Positions 1 to 5,646 of a stretch of 6,311 nucleotides of DNA are shown here, in pieces. Made by a program: the position numbers and the translations under genes. Each line of letters starts with the position of its first letter. The first letter of the stretch is position 1. The notes under the pieces are model-generated. The model searched no databases, was not told where the DNA came from, and saw only the letters and a list, made by a program, of their open reading frames with translations. The stretch is taken from positions 1 through 6,311 of the forward strand of contig DLGM01000205.1 in NCBI GenBank assembly GCA_002482705.1, in the 5' to 3' direction. This DNA comes from Cyanobacteria bacterium UBA7694. Lineage in GTDB: Bacteria; Cyanobacteriota; Sericytochromatia; UBA7694.

Positions 1-415
1 CACCCTCTTGGATACGTGCGCCGCCTGAGTCATTAATGCCAATCACGGGGGCTCCGTTTTGAACGGCTAAGTCCATAATCTTGCAGATCTTTTCGGCAAA
101 GACCTCACCGAGAGAGCCGCCAAAAACGGTAAAGTCTTGTGAAAACACATAGACGGGGCGGCCATGGATTTTGCCCCAGCCGGTAATGACACCGTCACCG
201 GGCACCTGTTTGTCTTCCATGCCAAAGTTGTAACAGCGATGGACGGAGTATTTGTCATATTCAACGAAGCTACCCGGATCGAGCAGTAGCTCAAGGCGTT
301 CGCGGGCGGTCTTTTTGCCGCGTTTGTGTTGGCGTTCAATGGCTGCGGGGTCGCCTTGCAAAACTTCCGCTTGGCGACGTTTTAAATCTTCGATTTTGGC
401 CTGGGTGGTATCCAC
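1..415 (-). CDS. Acyl-CoA carboxylase carboxyltransferase subunit (PccB/MmdA type), N-terminal part only
   Basis: The carboxyltransferase (crotonase-fold) subunit of biotin-dependent acyl-CoA carboxylases or decarboxylases moves a carboxyl group between carboxybiotin and propionyl-CoA or a similar acyl-CoA in the cytoplasm. Only 138 codons are present; the family is usually a little over 500 residues, so most of the gene lies beyond base 1. Visible features are the early RERLELLLDPGSF segment (residues 38-50), PGDGVITGWGKIHGRPVYVFSQDFTVFGGS (split: PGDGVITG at 72-79, SQDFTVFGGSLGE at 92-104), then INDSGGARIQEG at 127-138, the acyl-CoA-binding core of the family. I chose the GTG start at 415 because GGAAGG lies seven bases upstream (423-428); no better in-frame ATG is seen. 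Substrate (propionyl-CoA, methylmalonyl-CoA or another) cannot be told from this fragment. The biotin carboxylase and biotin carrier partners are not in the window. The family call is firm, the exact enzyme is not. Confidence 0.9.
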   Translation of the reverse strand, partial: MDTTQAKIEDLKRRQAEVLQGDPAAIERQHKRGKKTARERLELLLDPGSFVEYDKYSVHRCYNFGMEDKQVPGDGVITGWGKIHGRPVYVFSQDFTVFGGSLGEVFAEKICKIMDLAVQNGAPVIGINDSGGARIQEG

Positions 416-422
416 GGAATTG

Positions 423-428
423 CCTTCC
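423..428 (-). promoter_or_regulatory. Shine-Dalgarno deciding the GTG start of the carboxyltransferase
   Basis: On the minus strand GGAAGG is followed by a seven-base spacer and then GTG at 415. The only other in-frame start-like codon nearby is a TTG that overlaps this site, so GTG is the best supported start. Confidence 0.65.
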
Positions 429-472
429 AACGGGGATGAGTAGGGCGTATTTGAGATGCCCGGAGATTTTGT

Positions 473-481
473 ATTCTAGCA
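473..481 (-). promoter_or_regulatory. Candidate extended -10 promoter for the carboxyltransferase gene
   Basis: The minus strand reads TGCTAGAAT, an extended -10 (TGn) with a 5 of 6 match to TATAAT. No convincing -35 hexamer lies at the proper distance, which is tolerated by extended -10 promoters. Transcription would begin near 466 and leave a leader of about 50 bases before the GTG at 415. The rest of the 416-600 intergenic stretch shows no clear terminator for the upstream aminotransferase gene. This is a motif-only call. Confidence 0.4.
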
Positions 482-600
482 TAGCTTGGGGCGCTGATTC
501 CGGGGATCTTGTTGGGGCAGATAGCATCCGCCTTCCCCAAGGGCGTGGGCAAGATGCCTGTAAGGGGTCAATGGATATGTGGGCTGGGGCGCATCTGCTC

Positions 601-1731
601 TTAGGGGGTGACGAGTAGCTGTAGCGCTTTGAGGGCGATGGCGATCTCTTCGCTGCTGTTATACAGATGGGGCGAGAAGCGCAGGTATTGTTGTTCACGC
701 ACCGAGGCGCGGATGCCCGTTTGTAATAGCGCTTGGTACAGGTATTCGGCCTCTGGGTGCCGCAGGGTTACAATCCCCAAATGTTCGCTGGCCGGGAAGG
801 GGGTCACCACTTCCAGTCCCAGAGACTGACAACCTGTAATCAGTTGTTCGCTGAGCGCTAGGATATGGGCGGTGATGGCCGGAAAGCCGACTTCAGCAAA
901 GACCCCCAAACTGGCGTGTAGGCTGGTTATGCTGGGAAAGTTGAGGGTGCCGGTTTCAAAGCGCCGGGCGTCGGGTTTAAAATGCAACTGGTAATCGAGC
1001 ATATTCCAATCGTCGGTGACGCTCAGCCATCCGGCAAAGGCCGGGATCAATTGTGCTTGCAGTGCCTCTGAGAGATACACAAACCCCATGCCCTCTAGGC
1101 CCATCATCCATTTGTGGCTGCCACAGGCGAGGAAGTCGACGCCTTGCGTCACATCCAGGTCGGTGGCTCCAAGGGATTGGATGCCGTCAACACATAACAG
1201 GGCACCATGGGTTTGGCACAATGCTGCCAAAGTGGGGATATGGATGCGCTGCCCGGTCAAAAATTGGACGTGGCTAATACTGACAAGCCGTGTGCGGGGA
1301 GTGAGCAATTGGGCAAAGTCTTCCAGATCGAGGTAATGGCCGCGCGGTTGTACCCAGTCAATTTCGACCCCCAAGCGTTGGCAGTTGAGAAAGGGGTACA
1401 CATTGGCGGGGAATTCCAGCGGGTTGAGGACAATGCGATCACCGGGCTTCCAGTTTAAGCCCGTTGCCAGGAGATTGAGCCCGGCGGAGGTATTGGCACA
1501 AAAGGCCATGCGGTCAGGGGTTGTGTGAAGAAGGGTGGCCAAGCGCTCGCGGGTGGCTTGTAAGATCGGTAAAAAGGGGAAGTAGTTTTCAATGGGGGCA
1601 ATAAAGCGCTGGTCGAGAAATGTATCCAGTTGCGCCCGCACAGGGTGGGATAAGGGGCTGATCGAAGCATGATTGAGGTAGATGCCTTCGTTGAGGTGGG
1701 CAAAGTGATGACGCAATAAACCTTGGGGCAT
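601..1731 (-). CDS. Class-V aminotransferase-fold PLP-dependent enzyme
   Basis: A 376-residue, full-length, probably cytoplasmic PLP enzyme of the class-V fold (cysteine desulfurase, isopenicillin N epimerase-like and kynureninase relatives). Motifs in order: YLNHASISPLS near residues 18-28 (substrate-side N-terminal loop), NTSAGLN at 80-86 (cofactor phosphate region), SHVQFLTGQR at 153-162, CVDGIQSLGA at 180-189 with D182 facing the PLP ring nitrogen, CGSHKWMMG at 203-211 with K207 as the Schiff-base lysine, RFETGTLN at 257-264, and RFSPHLYN at 351-358, whose R351 should hold the substrate carboxylate. The loop where SufS/IscS carry the catalytic cysteine (about 341-351) has none, so a canonical cysteine desulfurase is unlikely. 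The ATG has AAAGGAA nine bases upstream. The gene sits 71 bp after rplQ, behind a strong terminator, so it is probably not a full member of the ribosomal operon. Substrate unknown. Confidence 0.9.
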   Translation of the reverse strand: MPQGLLRHHFAHLNEGIYLNHASISPLSHPVRAQLDTFLDQRFIAPIENYFPFLPILQATRERLATLLHTTPDRMAFCANTSAGLNLLATGLNWKPGDRIVLNPLEFPANVYPFLNCQRLGVEIDWVQPRGHYLDLEDFAQLLTPRTRLVSISHVQFLTGQRIHIPTLAALCQTHGALLCVDGIQSLGATDLDVTQGVDFLACGSHKWMMGLEGMGFVYLSEALQAQLIPAFAGWLSVTDDWNMLDYQLHFKPDARRFETGTLNFPSITSLHASLGVFAEVGFPAITAHILALSEQLITGCQSLGLEVVTPFPASEHLGIVTLRHPEAEYLYQALLQTGIRASVREQQYLRFSPHLYNSSEEIAIALKALQLLVTP

Positions 1732-1754
1732 AACAACGAGTTCCTTTCATAACA

Positions 1755-1784
1755 AAATAGCCAGCGCGGCTGCGCTGGCTATTT
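1755..1784 (-). terminator. Intrinsic terminator after rplQ
   Basis: A perfect 13-bp inverted repeat (AAATAGCCAGCGC with GCGCTGGCTATTT on the plus strand) closes on a four-base loop at 1768-1771. Read on the minus strand, the stem is GC-rich and leads into ATTTTGTT, a short U tract as expected of a Rho-independent terminator. It begins 18 bases after the rplQ stop, so it should end the infA-rplQ transcript. Read on the plus strand the downstream side (ATTTGTGAAG) is not U-rich, so it is mainly a minus-strand terminator. Its U tract ends only about seven bases before the Shine-Dalgarno of the aminotransferase gene. Confidence 0.85.
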
Positions 1785-1802
1785 GTGAAGTGGGTAGACC
1801 GT

Positions 1803-2276
1803 TTAGACGAGTTCGATGATAGCCATCGGAGCACCGTCGCCACGACGGGGCGGCATGTGCATCACGCGGACGTAGCCACCGTTGCGGTCAGCATACTTGG
1901 GCGCGATGGTTTCGAACAGACGCTGAGCGACAGTTTTTTCACGAACTTTCACTTTATTGGTCTTTTCGTCTTTTTTGACTACGCGGTACAGGGTTGTATC
2001 CACTTCTTCGTTCTTGTCCTTGAGGGTCAGAACCATGGGCTTGCTGGAGCGGTGCTCAAGCAGGTAAGAGGATACAGCACGGCGAGCGCTCAGATCTTCC
2101 ACGCCACGTTTGGCGAGGGTGATCATTTTTTCTACTTCAGCCTTCAGCGCTTTGGCTTTGGCTTCGGTAGTTTGAATGCGGCCGTAGCGCAGCAATTGGG
2201 TGGTCATGGTGCGCAGCAGGGCGCGACGCTGATCAGCCGGGAGGCCGAGGCGATTTTTTTGTCTTTTGTGTCTCAT
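1803..2276 (-). CDS. rplQ: 50S ribosomal protein L17, with a charged internal insertion
   Basis: L17 of the large ribosomal subunit, the last gene of the operon. The start MRHKRQKNRLGLPADQRRA and the end (NGGYVRVMHMPPRRGD, APMAIIELV) are typical of the family, and the LGLPADQRRALLR segment is the cyanobacterial version. At 157 residues it is longer than the 127 of E. coli and the roughly 116 usual in cyanobacteria. The excess lies between YLLEHR (71-76) and KTVAQRLF (114-121), where other L17 proteins pass directly from one helix to the next: about 37 extra residues, lysine- and acid-rich (LKDKNEEVD, VVKKDEKTNKVKV). The reading frame is intact through the insertion, so this is not a frameshift. 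ATG is six bases after the rpoA stop, and its GAGGA Shine-Dalgarno lies within the last rpoA codons. Confidence 0.97.
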   Translation of the reverse strand: MRHKRQKNRLGLPADQRRALLRTMTTQLLRYGRIQTTEAKAKALKAEVEKMITLAKRGVEDLSARRAVSSYLLEHRSSKPMVLTLKDKNEEVDTTLYRVVKKDEKTNKVKVREKTVAQRLFETIAPKYADRNGGYVRVMHMPPRRGDGAPMAIIELV

Positions 2277-2282
2277 GGGTGT

Positions 2283-3299
2283 TTATTCCTCATCTTCGTC
2301 GTCTTGATCGCCCTTTTTGGCGCGGCTACCGGCGCGGAGCTGGTAACCCATGCTCTTCACCTTGTCGATTACCTCTTCAGCCGATTTGCGGCCAAAGTTT
2401 TTGATATCCATCAGTTCGCGCTCGGACTTCTTGAGCAGGTCGGCGAGATTGAAGATATTGGCGCGCTTGAGGCAATTGTAAGCGCGGATAGAGAGTTCAA
2501 GCTCTTCGATGCTCAGCTCTTCTTCCTTCGACTTCATCACCGGTTCATCCATATCGCTGCTGTGGGAACCGCCACCGCCGAGGGCTTCGCCGCCCAAGAT
2601 GGTGAACTGACGGAATTTGTCAGCCAGGATATTGGCGCTGGTGCTAATGGCTTTTTCCGGTTGGATGGTGCCATTGGTCCAGACTTCAAGAACCAATTTG
2701 TCGAAGTTGGTGATTTGACCGACGCGGGTGTTTTCCACGCGGTAGTTCACCATTTTGACAGGCATGAAGACGGCGTCCATGGGCAACCAGCCCAGGGGCA
2801 GATCTTCGCGCTTGACTTGCTCAGAAGGCAAGAAACCTTTACCGCCGTCAACGCGCATTTCAATTTCAAGCTTGGCGCCTTCTTGCAGAGTGGCCAAGTG
2901 GATATTGGGGTTGATGACTTCGACTTCGGTATCACCTTTGATGTCGGCAGAGGTAACCGTTGCGGGGCCGGTGACGCTCAAGGTGACGATTTTGGAGCGC
3001 TGGGGCTCACCTTTGGCGGGGGATTCGGTGTACAGACGGAACGGCACCTGCTTGAGGTTCATGATCACGTCGAGCACGTCTTCAACCATGCCCTCGATCA
3101 CGGAAAACTCGTGCATGACTCCGTCAATCTTGATGGCCGTAATAGCGGCCCCTTCAAGATCGGAGAGCAGCACGCGGCGCAGGGAGTTGCCGAGCGTGAT
3201 ACCGTAGCCGCGTTCCAGCGGTTCGGCCACAAACTTGCCATAGAGCAAGCCGTCTTGGGTGGCGTAGGCTTCTACGCGTTCAATTGTCGGATTTTCCAT
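2283..3299 (-). CDS. rpoA: DNA-directed RNA polymerase subunit alpha
   Basis: The alpha subunit dimerises to start RNA polymerase assembly, and its C-terminal domain contacts UP elements and activators. The 338-residue product is full length. The N-terminal domain (about 1-235) contains GYGITLGNSLRRVLLSDLEG at 31-50 and the HEFSVIEGMVEDVLDVIMNLK region near 63-83. A glycine-rich linker (GGEALGGGGSHSSD, 236-249) leads to the C-terminal domain (about 262-322) with RAYNCLKR at 272-279, where R272, N275, C276 and K278 match the DNA-binding residues R265, N268, C269 and K271 of E. coli, and the GRKS turn at 303-306. It ends in an acidic tail, DQDDEDEE. The ATG at 3299 is preceded by AAGGAAAGG with a rather long spacer of 13 bases. 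It follows rpsK by 42 bp. No rpsD lies between them, as in cyanobacteria. Confidence 0.98.
   Translation of the reverse strand: MENPTIERVEAYATQDGLLYGKFVAEPLERGYGITLGNSLRRVLLSDLEGAAITAIKIDGVMHEFSVIEGMVEDVLDVIMNLKQVPFRLYTESPAKGEPQRSKIVTLSVTGPATVTSADIKGDTEVEVINPNIHLATLQEGAKLEIEMRVDGGKGFLPSEQVKREDLPLGWLPMDAVFMPVKMVNYRVENTRVGQITNFDKLVLEVWTNGTIQPEKAISTSANILADKFRQFTILGGEALGGGGSHSSDMDEPVMKSKEEELSIEELELSIRAYNCLKRANIFNLADLLKKSERELMDIKNFGRKSAEEVIDKVKSMGYQLRAGSRAKKGDQDDEDEE
2287..2291 (-). promoter_or_regulatory. rplQ ribosome binding site inside the rpoA acidic tail
   Basis: GAGGA on the minus strand is formed by the last two sense codons of rpoA (GAG GAA, both Glu) and lies ten bases before the rplQ ATG at 2276. 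The same bases thus encode the acidic C-terminus of alpha and recruit ribosomes for L17, and translation of the two genes is probably coupled. Confidence 0.65.
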
Positions 3300-3341
3300 T
3301 GTATGTGCCTGACCTTTCCTTAGTGGTATCGCGAGCCTGGA

Positions 3342-3737
3342 TTAGACCCGGCGACGCTTGGGGGGACGGCAGCCATTGTGGGGGATGGGGGTGACGTCAC
3401 GGATCATCGTGATTTCGATCCCGACGGACTGCAGAGCGCGAATAGCAGTTTCACGGCCCGAGCCAGGACCCTTGACGTGAACTTCTACTTGCTGCATGCC
3501 ATGTTCAGCGGCGGTACGGGCAGCACCTTCAGCGGCGGATTGAGCCGCAAACGGAGTGCCTTTTTTAGCGCCTTTGAAACCGGCAGTACCAGCGCTGCCC
3601 CAAGAAATGGTGTTGCCTTGGATGTCGCTGATGGTGATGATCGTGTTGTTGAAGGTGGACTGGATGTGTACCACCCCACGGCTGACGTTGCGTCTGTCTT
3701 TACGCTTGGTTTTGACAGTGGTTTTTTTGCGAGACAT
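3342..3737 (-). CDS. rpsK: 30S ribosomal protein S11
   Basis: S11 sits on the platform of the small subunit, near the mRNA exit and the Shine-Dalgarno helix. The 131-residue product is full length and highly conserved: HIQSTFNNTIITISD near 24-38, GFKGAKKGTPFAAQ near 53-66, the GPGSGRETAIRALQ segment, and the ending MIRDVTPIPHNGCRPPKRRRV (written here in part as PIPHNGCRPPKRRRV). The N-terminal 15 or so residues are a lysine/arginine-rich extension, as in other S11 proteins. The ATG at 3737 has AAGGAG six bases upstream, which overlaps the rpsM stop codon. S11 and S13 are translated as neighbours from the same transcript. Confidence 0.98.
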   Translation of the reverse strand: MSRKKTTVKTKRKDRRNVSRGVVHIQSTFNNTIITISDIQGNTISWGSAGTAGFKGAKKGTPFAAQSAAEGAARTAAEHGMQQVEVHVKGPGSGRETAIRALQSVGIEITMIRDVTPIPHNGCRPPKRRRV

Positions 3738-3743
3738 ATCCTA

Positions 3744-3750
3744 CTCCTTA
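3744..3750 (-). promoter_or_regulatory. rpsM stop codon fused with the rpsK Shine-Dalgarno
   Basis: The minus strand reads TAAGGAG, in which TAA is the rpsM stop and AAGGAG is the rpsK ribosome binding site, six bases before ATG at 3737. This arrangement suggests translational coupling between S13 and S11. Confidence 0.8.
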
Positions 3751-4119
3751 CTTCCGGCCGCGTCCGGCAACGGTCTTTCTGACGCCACGACGAGTGCGGC
3801 CATTGGTACGAGTACGTTGCCCGCGTACCGGCAAACCTCTGCGGTGGCGCATACCGCGATAGGTTCCAATTTCAATCAGGCGCTTAATATTCAGTTGCAC
3901 CTGGCGGCGAAGATCACCTTCAACACGGTGATTCTTATCGAGTTCTTCTCTTAACTTAGCGATTTCATCATCACTCAGCTGGAAGGTACGGGTATCGGGA
4001 TTAATGTTGGTTGCAGCCAAAATTTGGCGGCTGGTGAAAAGGCCGATTCCGTAAATGTACGTCAGCGCGATTTCGATGCGCTTGTTACGTGGTAAGTCCA
4101 CACCTGCAATACGAGCCAT
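3748..4119 (-). CDS. rpsM: 30S ribosomal protein S13
   Basis: S13 lies in the head of the small subunit, where its basic C-terminal tail reaches the tRNAs in the A and P sites and it forms bridges to the large subunit. The 123-residue product is full length, starting MARIAGVDLPRNKRIEIALT with YIYGIG directly after, then the helical middle (LSDDEIAKLREEL) and the conserved basic end (YRGMRHRRGLPVRGQRT, then RTNGRTRRGVRKTVAG). The canonical N-terminus fixes the start at 4119. AAGGAG lies upstream at 4135-4140, but its spacer of 15 bases is unusually long. It follows rpmJ by 71 bp, the largest gap in the operon. Confidence 0.98.
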   Translation of the reverse strand: MARIAGVDLPRNKRIEIALTYIYGIGLFTSRQILAATNINPDTRTFQLSDDEIAKLREELDKNHRVEGDLRRQVQLNIKRLIEIGTYRGMRHRRGLPVRGQRTRTNGRTRRGVRKTVAGRGRK

Positions 4120-4134
4120 AAAAAGCTTGCTGTT

Positions 4135-4140
4135 CTCCTT
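4135..4140 (-). promoter_or_regulatory. rpsM Shine-Dalgarno with long spacing
   Basis: AAGGAG on the minus strand lies 15 bases before the rpsM ATG, against the usual five to ten. The S13 N-terminus is so conserved that a different start is unlikely, so initiation may be less efficient or a local fold may shorten the distance. Confidence 0.45.
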
Positions 4141-4190
4141 TAAGACAAAAAATGAAAAATTCCGGATTCAGTGCCGTAAGCTCCGGTAAA

Positions 4191-4304
4191 TCAGCCCTGA
4201 CGCTGCTTGTGCTTAGGGTTCTCGCAAATCACCATGACGCGGCGCTTGCGCTTGATGACGCGGCACTTGTTGCAGATAGGTTTGACAGAGGAACGTACTT
4301 TCAT
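4191..4304 (-). CDS. rpmJ: 50S ribosomal protein L36, zinc-ribbon (C+) form
   Basis: A 37-residue protein read as MKVRSSVKPICNKCRVIKR followed by KRRVMVICENPKHKQRQG and a TGA stop. L36 binds 23S rRNA in the large subunit. The zinc ligands C11, C14, C27 and H32 are all present, so this is the zinc-containing C+ form rather than the cysteine-free paralogue made in zinc shortage. Length and the ending KHKQRQG match cyanobacterial and chloroplast L36. It lies 19 bp after infA, and the intervening sequence contains a weak purine-rich site (AAGAGTAGAG) before the ATG. Position between infA and rpsM is the conserved one. Confidence 0.98.
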   Translation of the reverse strand: MKVRSSVKPICNKCRVIKRKRRVMVICENPKHKQRQG

Positions 4305-4323
4305 TGCTCTACTCTTTCTGTAG

Positions 4324-4542
4324 TTACTTCAGTCGATAGGTAATACGGCCACGGGTCAGGTCATAGGGTGATAACTCGACTTTGACGCGATCTCCGGGCA
4401 GAATTTTGATGAAATTCTTGCGCATACGGCCGGAAATGTGGGCCAAGATCTCGTGTCCGTTTTCCAGCATGACGGTGAACATCGCATTCGGCAGGGACTG
4501 CTGAATGGCGCCTTCCATCTCGATGACGTCTTCTTTAGCCAT
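4324..4542 (-). CDS. infA: Translation initiation factor IF-1
   Basis: IF-1 is a small OB-fold protein that occupies the A site of the 30S subunit during initiation and helps IF-2 and IF-3. The 72-residue product is full length, starting MAKEDVIEMEGAIQQSLPNA and containing the OB-fold strands FTVMLENGHEILAHISG, RMRKNFIKILPGDRVKVELS and YDLTRGRITYRLK. IKILPGDRVKVEL-YDLT-GRITYR is the general signature, and SLPNAMF is the cyanobacterial/chloroplast style. It is the first gene of the operon: a near-consensus promoter lies at 4572-4600, giving a short leader of about 22 bases. The ribosome binding site is weak (AAGAGAAAG ahead of GTTGAATT). Confidence 0.98.
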   Translation of the reverse strand: MAKEDVIEMEGAIQQSLPNAMFTVMLENGHEILAHISGRMRKNFIKILPGDRVKVELSPYDLTRGRITYRLK

Positions 4543-4571
4543 AATTCAACTTTCTCTTACTCTTAACCTGA

Positions 4572-4600
4572 ATTATACGGACATAGGCGGGCAATGACAA
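4572..4600 (-). promoter_or_regulatory. Near-consensus sigma-70 promoter of the infA-rplQ operon
   Basis: On the minus strand TTGTCA (4595-4600, 5 of 6 to TTGACA) and TATAAT (4572-4577, perfect) are separated by 17 bases (4578-4594), the ideal spacing. Transcription should begin near 4565, about 22 bases before the infA ATG. This makes infA the head of its own transcription unit and explains how the operon can be expressed although the usual secY-adk genes are absent upstream. Confidence 0.85.
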
Positions 4601-4819
4601 GTAGGTTTGCCCGGCGCATGCCGCTGGTGGTCGGCCAACTCTTTTTCGCGATCGCTTGGCTTTTGGGGTCCTTGTGTAAGGGGTGCAAGGGGCCGAGGGC
4701 GTACTGGGAAGCTGATGGGTAAAACGACCATCCCTAAACTTAAAACAGGCAAATAAGTATTTTACTCGATCACGATCGCGATTGCTACCCCTTTGGGCTG
4801 ATATTCCCGCGCCCCGCAT

Positions 4820-5614
4820 TTAAAGAGGCATGGCGTAACGGCTAAGTTGCTGTTGGTAGGCATGGCTCAGATCCGCCCAGTCAGAGGCTGGGGGTAGATC
4901 GGTCATGAGCTGGCTGAGACGACGTAAAACTAACAAGGCCTGACTCTCAGCCCACAAACCTTTAGGGCTGAGAGGATAGTTGGGCCAATACAATGTGGGG
5001 ATGTCATCGACCCATTCCCAGTCGAGGGGACCACCGGTTTGGAGGGGCTGCCAGGTTAAGGCTGGGTGAAGATGTGCTTGGGAAAGATCGGTTTCTGTGC
5101 CCAAGAGATGTTGCCTTTGTCCCAGATAGGTGCTGTAAAAACAAGGCTGCTGATGGTGCTCCAGGAGACCGGGAATGCCCGGTGCACCGCTGTAATAACC
5201 GTGATGAAAGGGGGGCTCATGGCTGTCATGAGCCGGGCGGATGCGCAGGTGAGCAGGCTGTGCGGAGGCTTGCTCAGGTAGGGTTGTTACTCCCAACTGG
5301 CGTGCTTCTTGGATATGGCTTGTGAGCAGTGCGGCCCGTTGTAATAAGACACCCTCTAGCGCCTGTATACCCTCGGGACCGACACTTTGGGTAAGCGGGT
5401 ATTGTACCCAGCTAAAGGGCCAGTGAGGGGGTTCTAAACCCACCTGTCGGTAGAGACGATGGTCAACGCCAATGATCGGGGCCTGAATGTGTGAGCTGGT
5501 TCTGATCTGCCACAAGACCCGCTGACCGCGCTGGGCCAATAAACAGGCCAAAAGGGCACCGGGATAGTCCGGAGCATCGAGGACCCAATCCCAAGTCTGA
5601 GCGCTGTTTGTCAT
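4820..5614 (-). CDS. Degenerate FAD-dependent oxidoreductase-like protein (monooxygenase/halogenase family remnant)
   Basis: I do not recognise a specific protein. Three segments occur in the order seen in flavin monooxygenases, halogenases and geranylgeranyl reductases. First, WVLDAPDYPGALLACLLAQR with GQRVLW after it (10-35) looks like the N-terminal beta-alpha-beta dinucleotide fold, but GxGxxG is replaced by DAPDYPG. Second, LLQRAALLTSHIQEARQLGV (90-109) resembles the family's R-x-x-L-x-x-x-L-x-x-x-A-x-x-x-G-V element. Third, YPLSPKGLWAESQALLVLRR (213-232) resembles DP-TGEG-x-x-A-x-x-S, but the preceding GD of the second FAD motif is missing. At 264 residues it is far shorter than the usual 370-500. 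There is no signal peptide or membrane segment. The ATG has GAGGA just upstream (AGAGGATATC ATG) and a promoter at 5642-5670. The frame is intact. It may be a pseudoenzyme or a fast-evolving lineage protein; the family assignment is inference from motif order. Confidence 0.35.
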   Translation of the reverse strand: MTNSAQTWDWVLDAPDYPGALLACLLAQRGQRVLWQIRTSSHIQAPIIGVDHRLYRQVGLEPPHWPFSWVQYPLTQSVGPEGIQALEGVLLQRAALLTSHIQEARQLGVTTLPEQASAQPAHLRIRPAHDSHEPPFHHGYYSGAPGIPGLLEHHQQPCFYSTYLGQRQHLLGTETDLSQAHLHPALTWQPLQTGGPLDWEWVDDIPTLYWPNYPLSPKGLWAESQALLVLRRLSQLMTDLPPASDWADLSHAYQQQLSRYAMPL

Positions 5615-5640
5615 GATATCCTCTGCGGTGGGCGCTCCTA

Positions 5641-5646
5641 TATAAT
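5641..5646 (+). promoter_or_regulatory. Candidate -10 element for the plus-strand acidic gene, possibly leaderless
   Basis: A perfect TATAAT lies at 5641-5646 and the ATG of the plus-strand gene begins at 5653, where transcription from this element would be expected to start. No -35 hexamer is convincing 17 bases upstream (ATCCTC), and there is no Shine-Dalgarno. The same AT-rich patch supplies the -10 of the opposite promoter, so only one of the two uses may be real. Confidence 0.35.

Noticed and set aside
336..698. A 120-codon minus-strand frame across the 416-600 gap
   Set aside because: It overlaps the well-supported starts and ends of both neighbouring genes in another frame and shows no family features.
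1785..3323. A 512-codon open frame on the plus strand antisense to rplQ and rpoA
   Set aside because: It covers two highly conserved genes exactly antisense, its product is His/Phe/Val-rich with no family features, and it follows from the codon use of the real genes.
3378..3782. A 134-codon plus-strand frame antisense to rpsK
   Set aside because: It is a shadow of the conserved S11 gene.
4651..4700. Possible terminator after the flavoprotein-like gene (CCTTG paired with CAAGG around 4670-4690)
   Set aside because: The stem is only five pairs with an 11-base loop and no U tract follows, so I do not call it.
4535..4819. A 94-codon minus-strand frame starting directly after the stop of the flavoprotein-like gene
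   Set aside because: It has no ribosome binding site, passes through the strong infA promoter, overlaps the infA start, and its basic low-information product resembles translated non-coding DNA.
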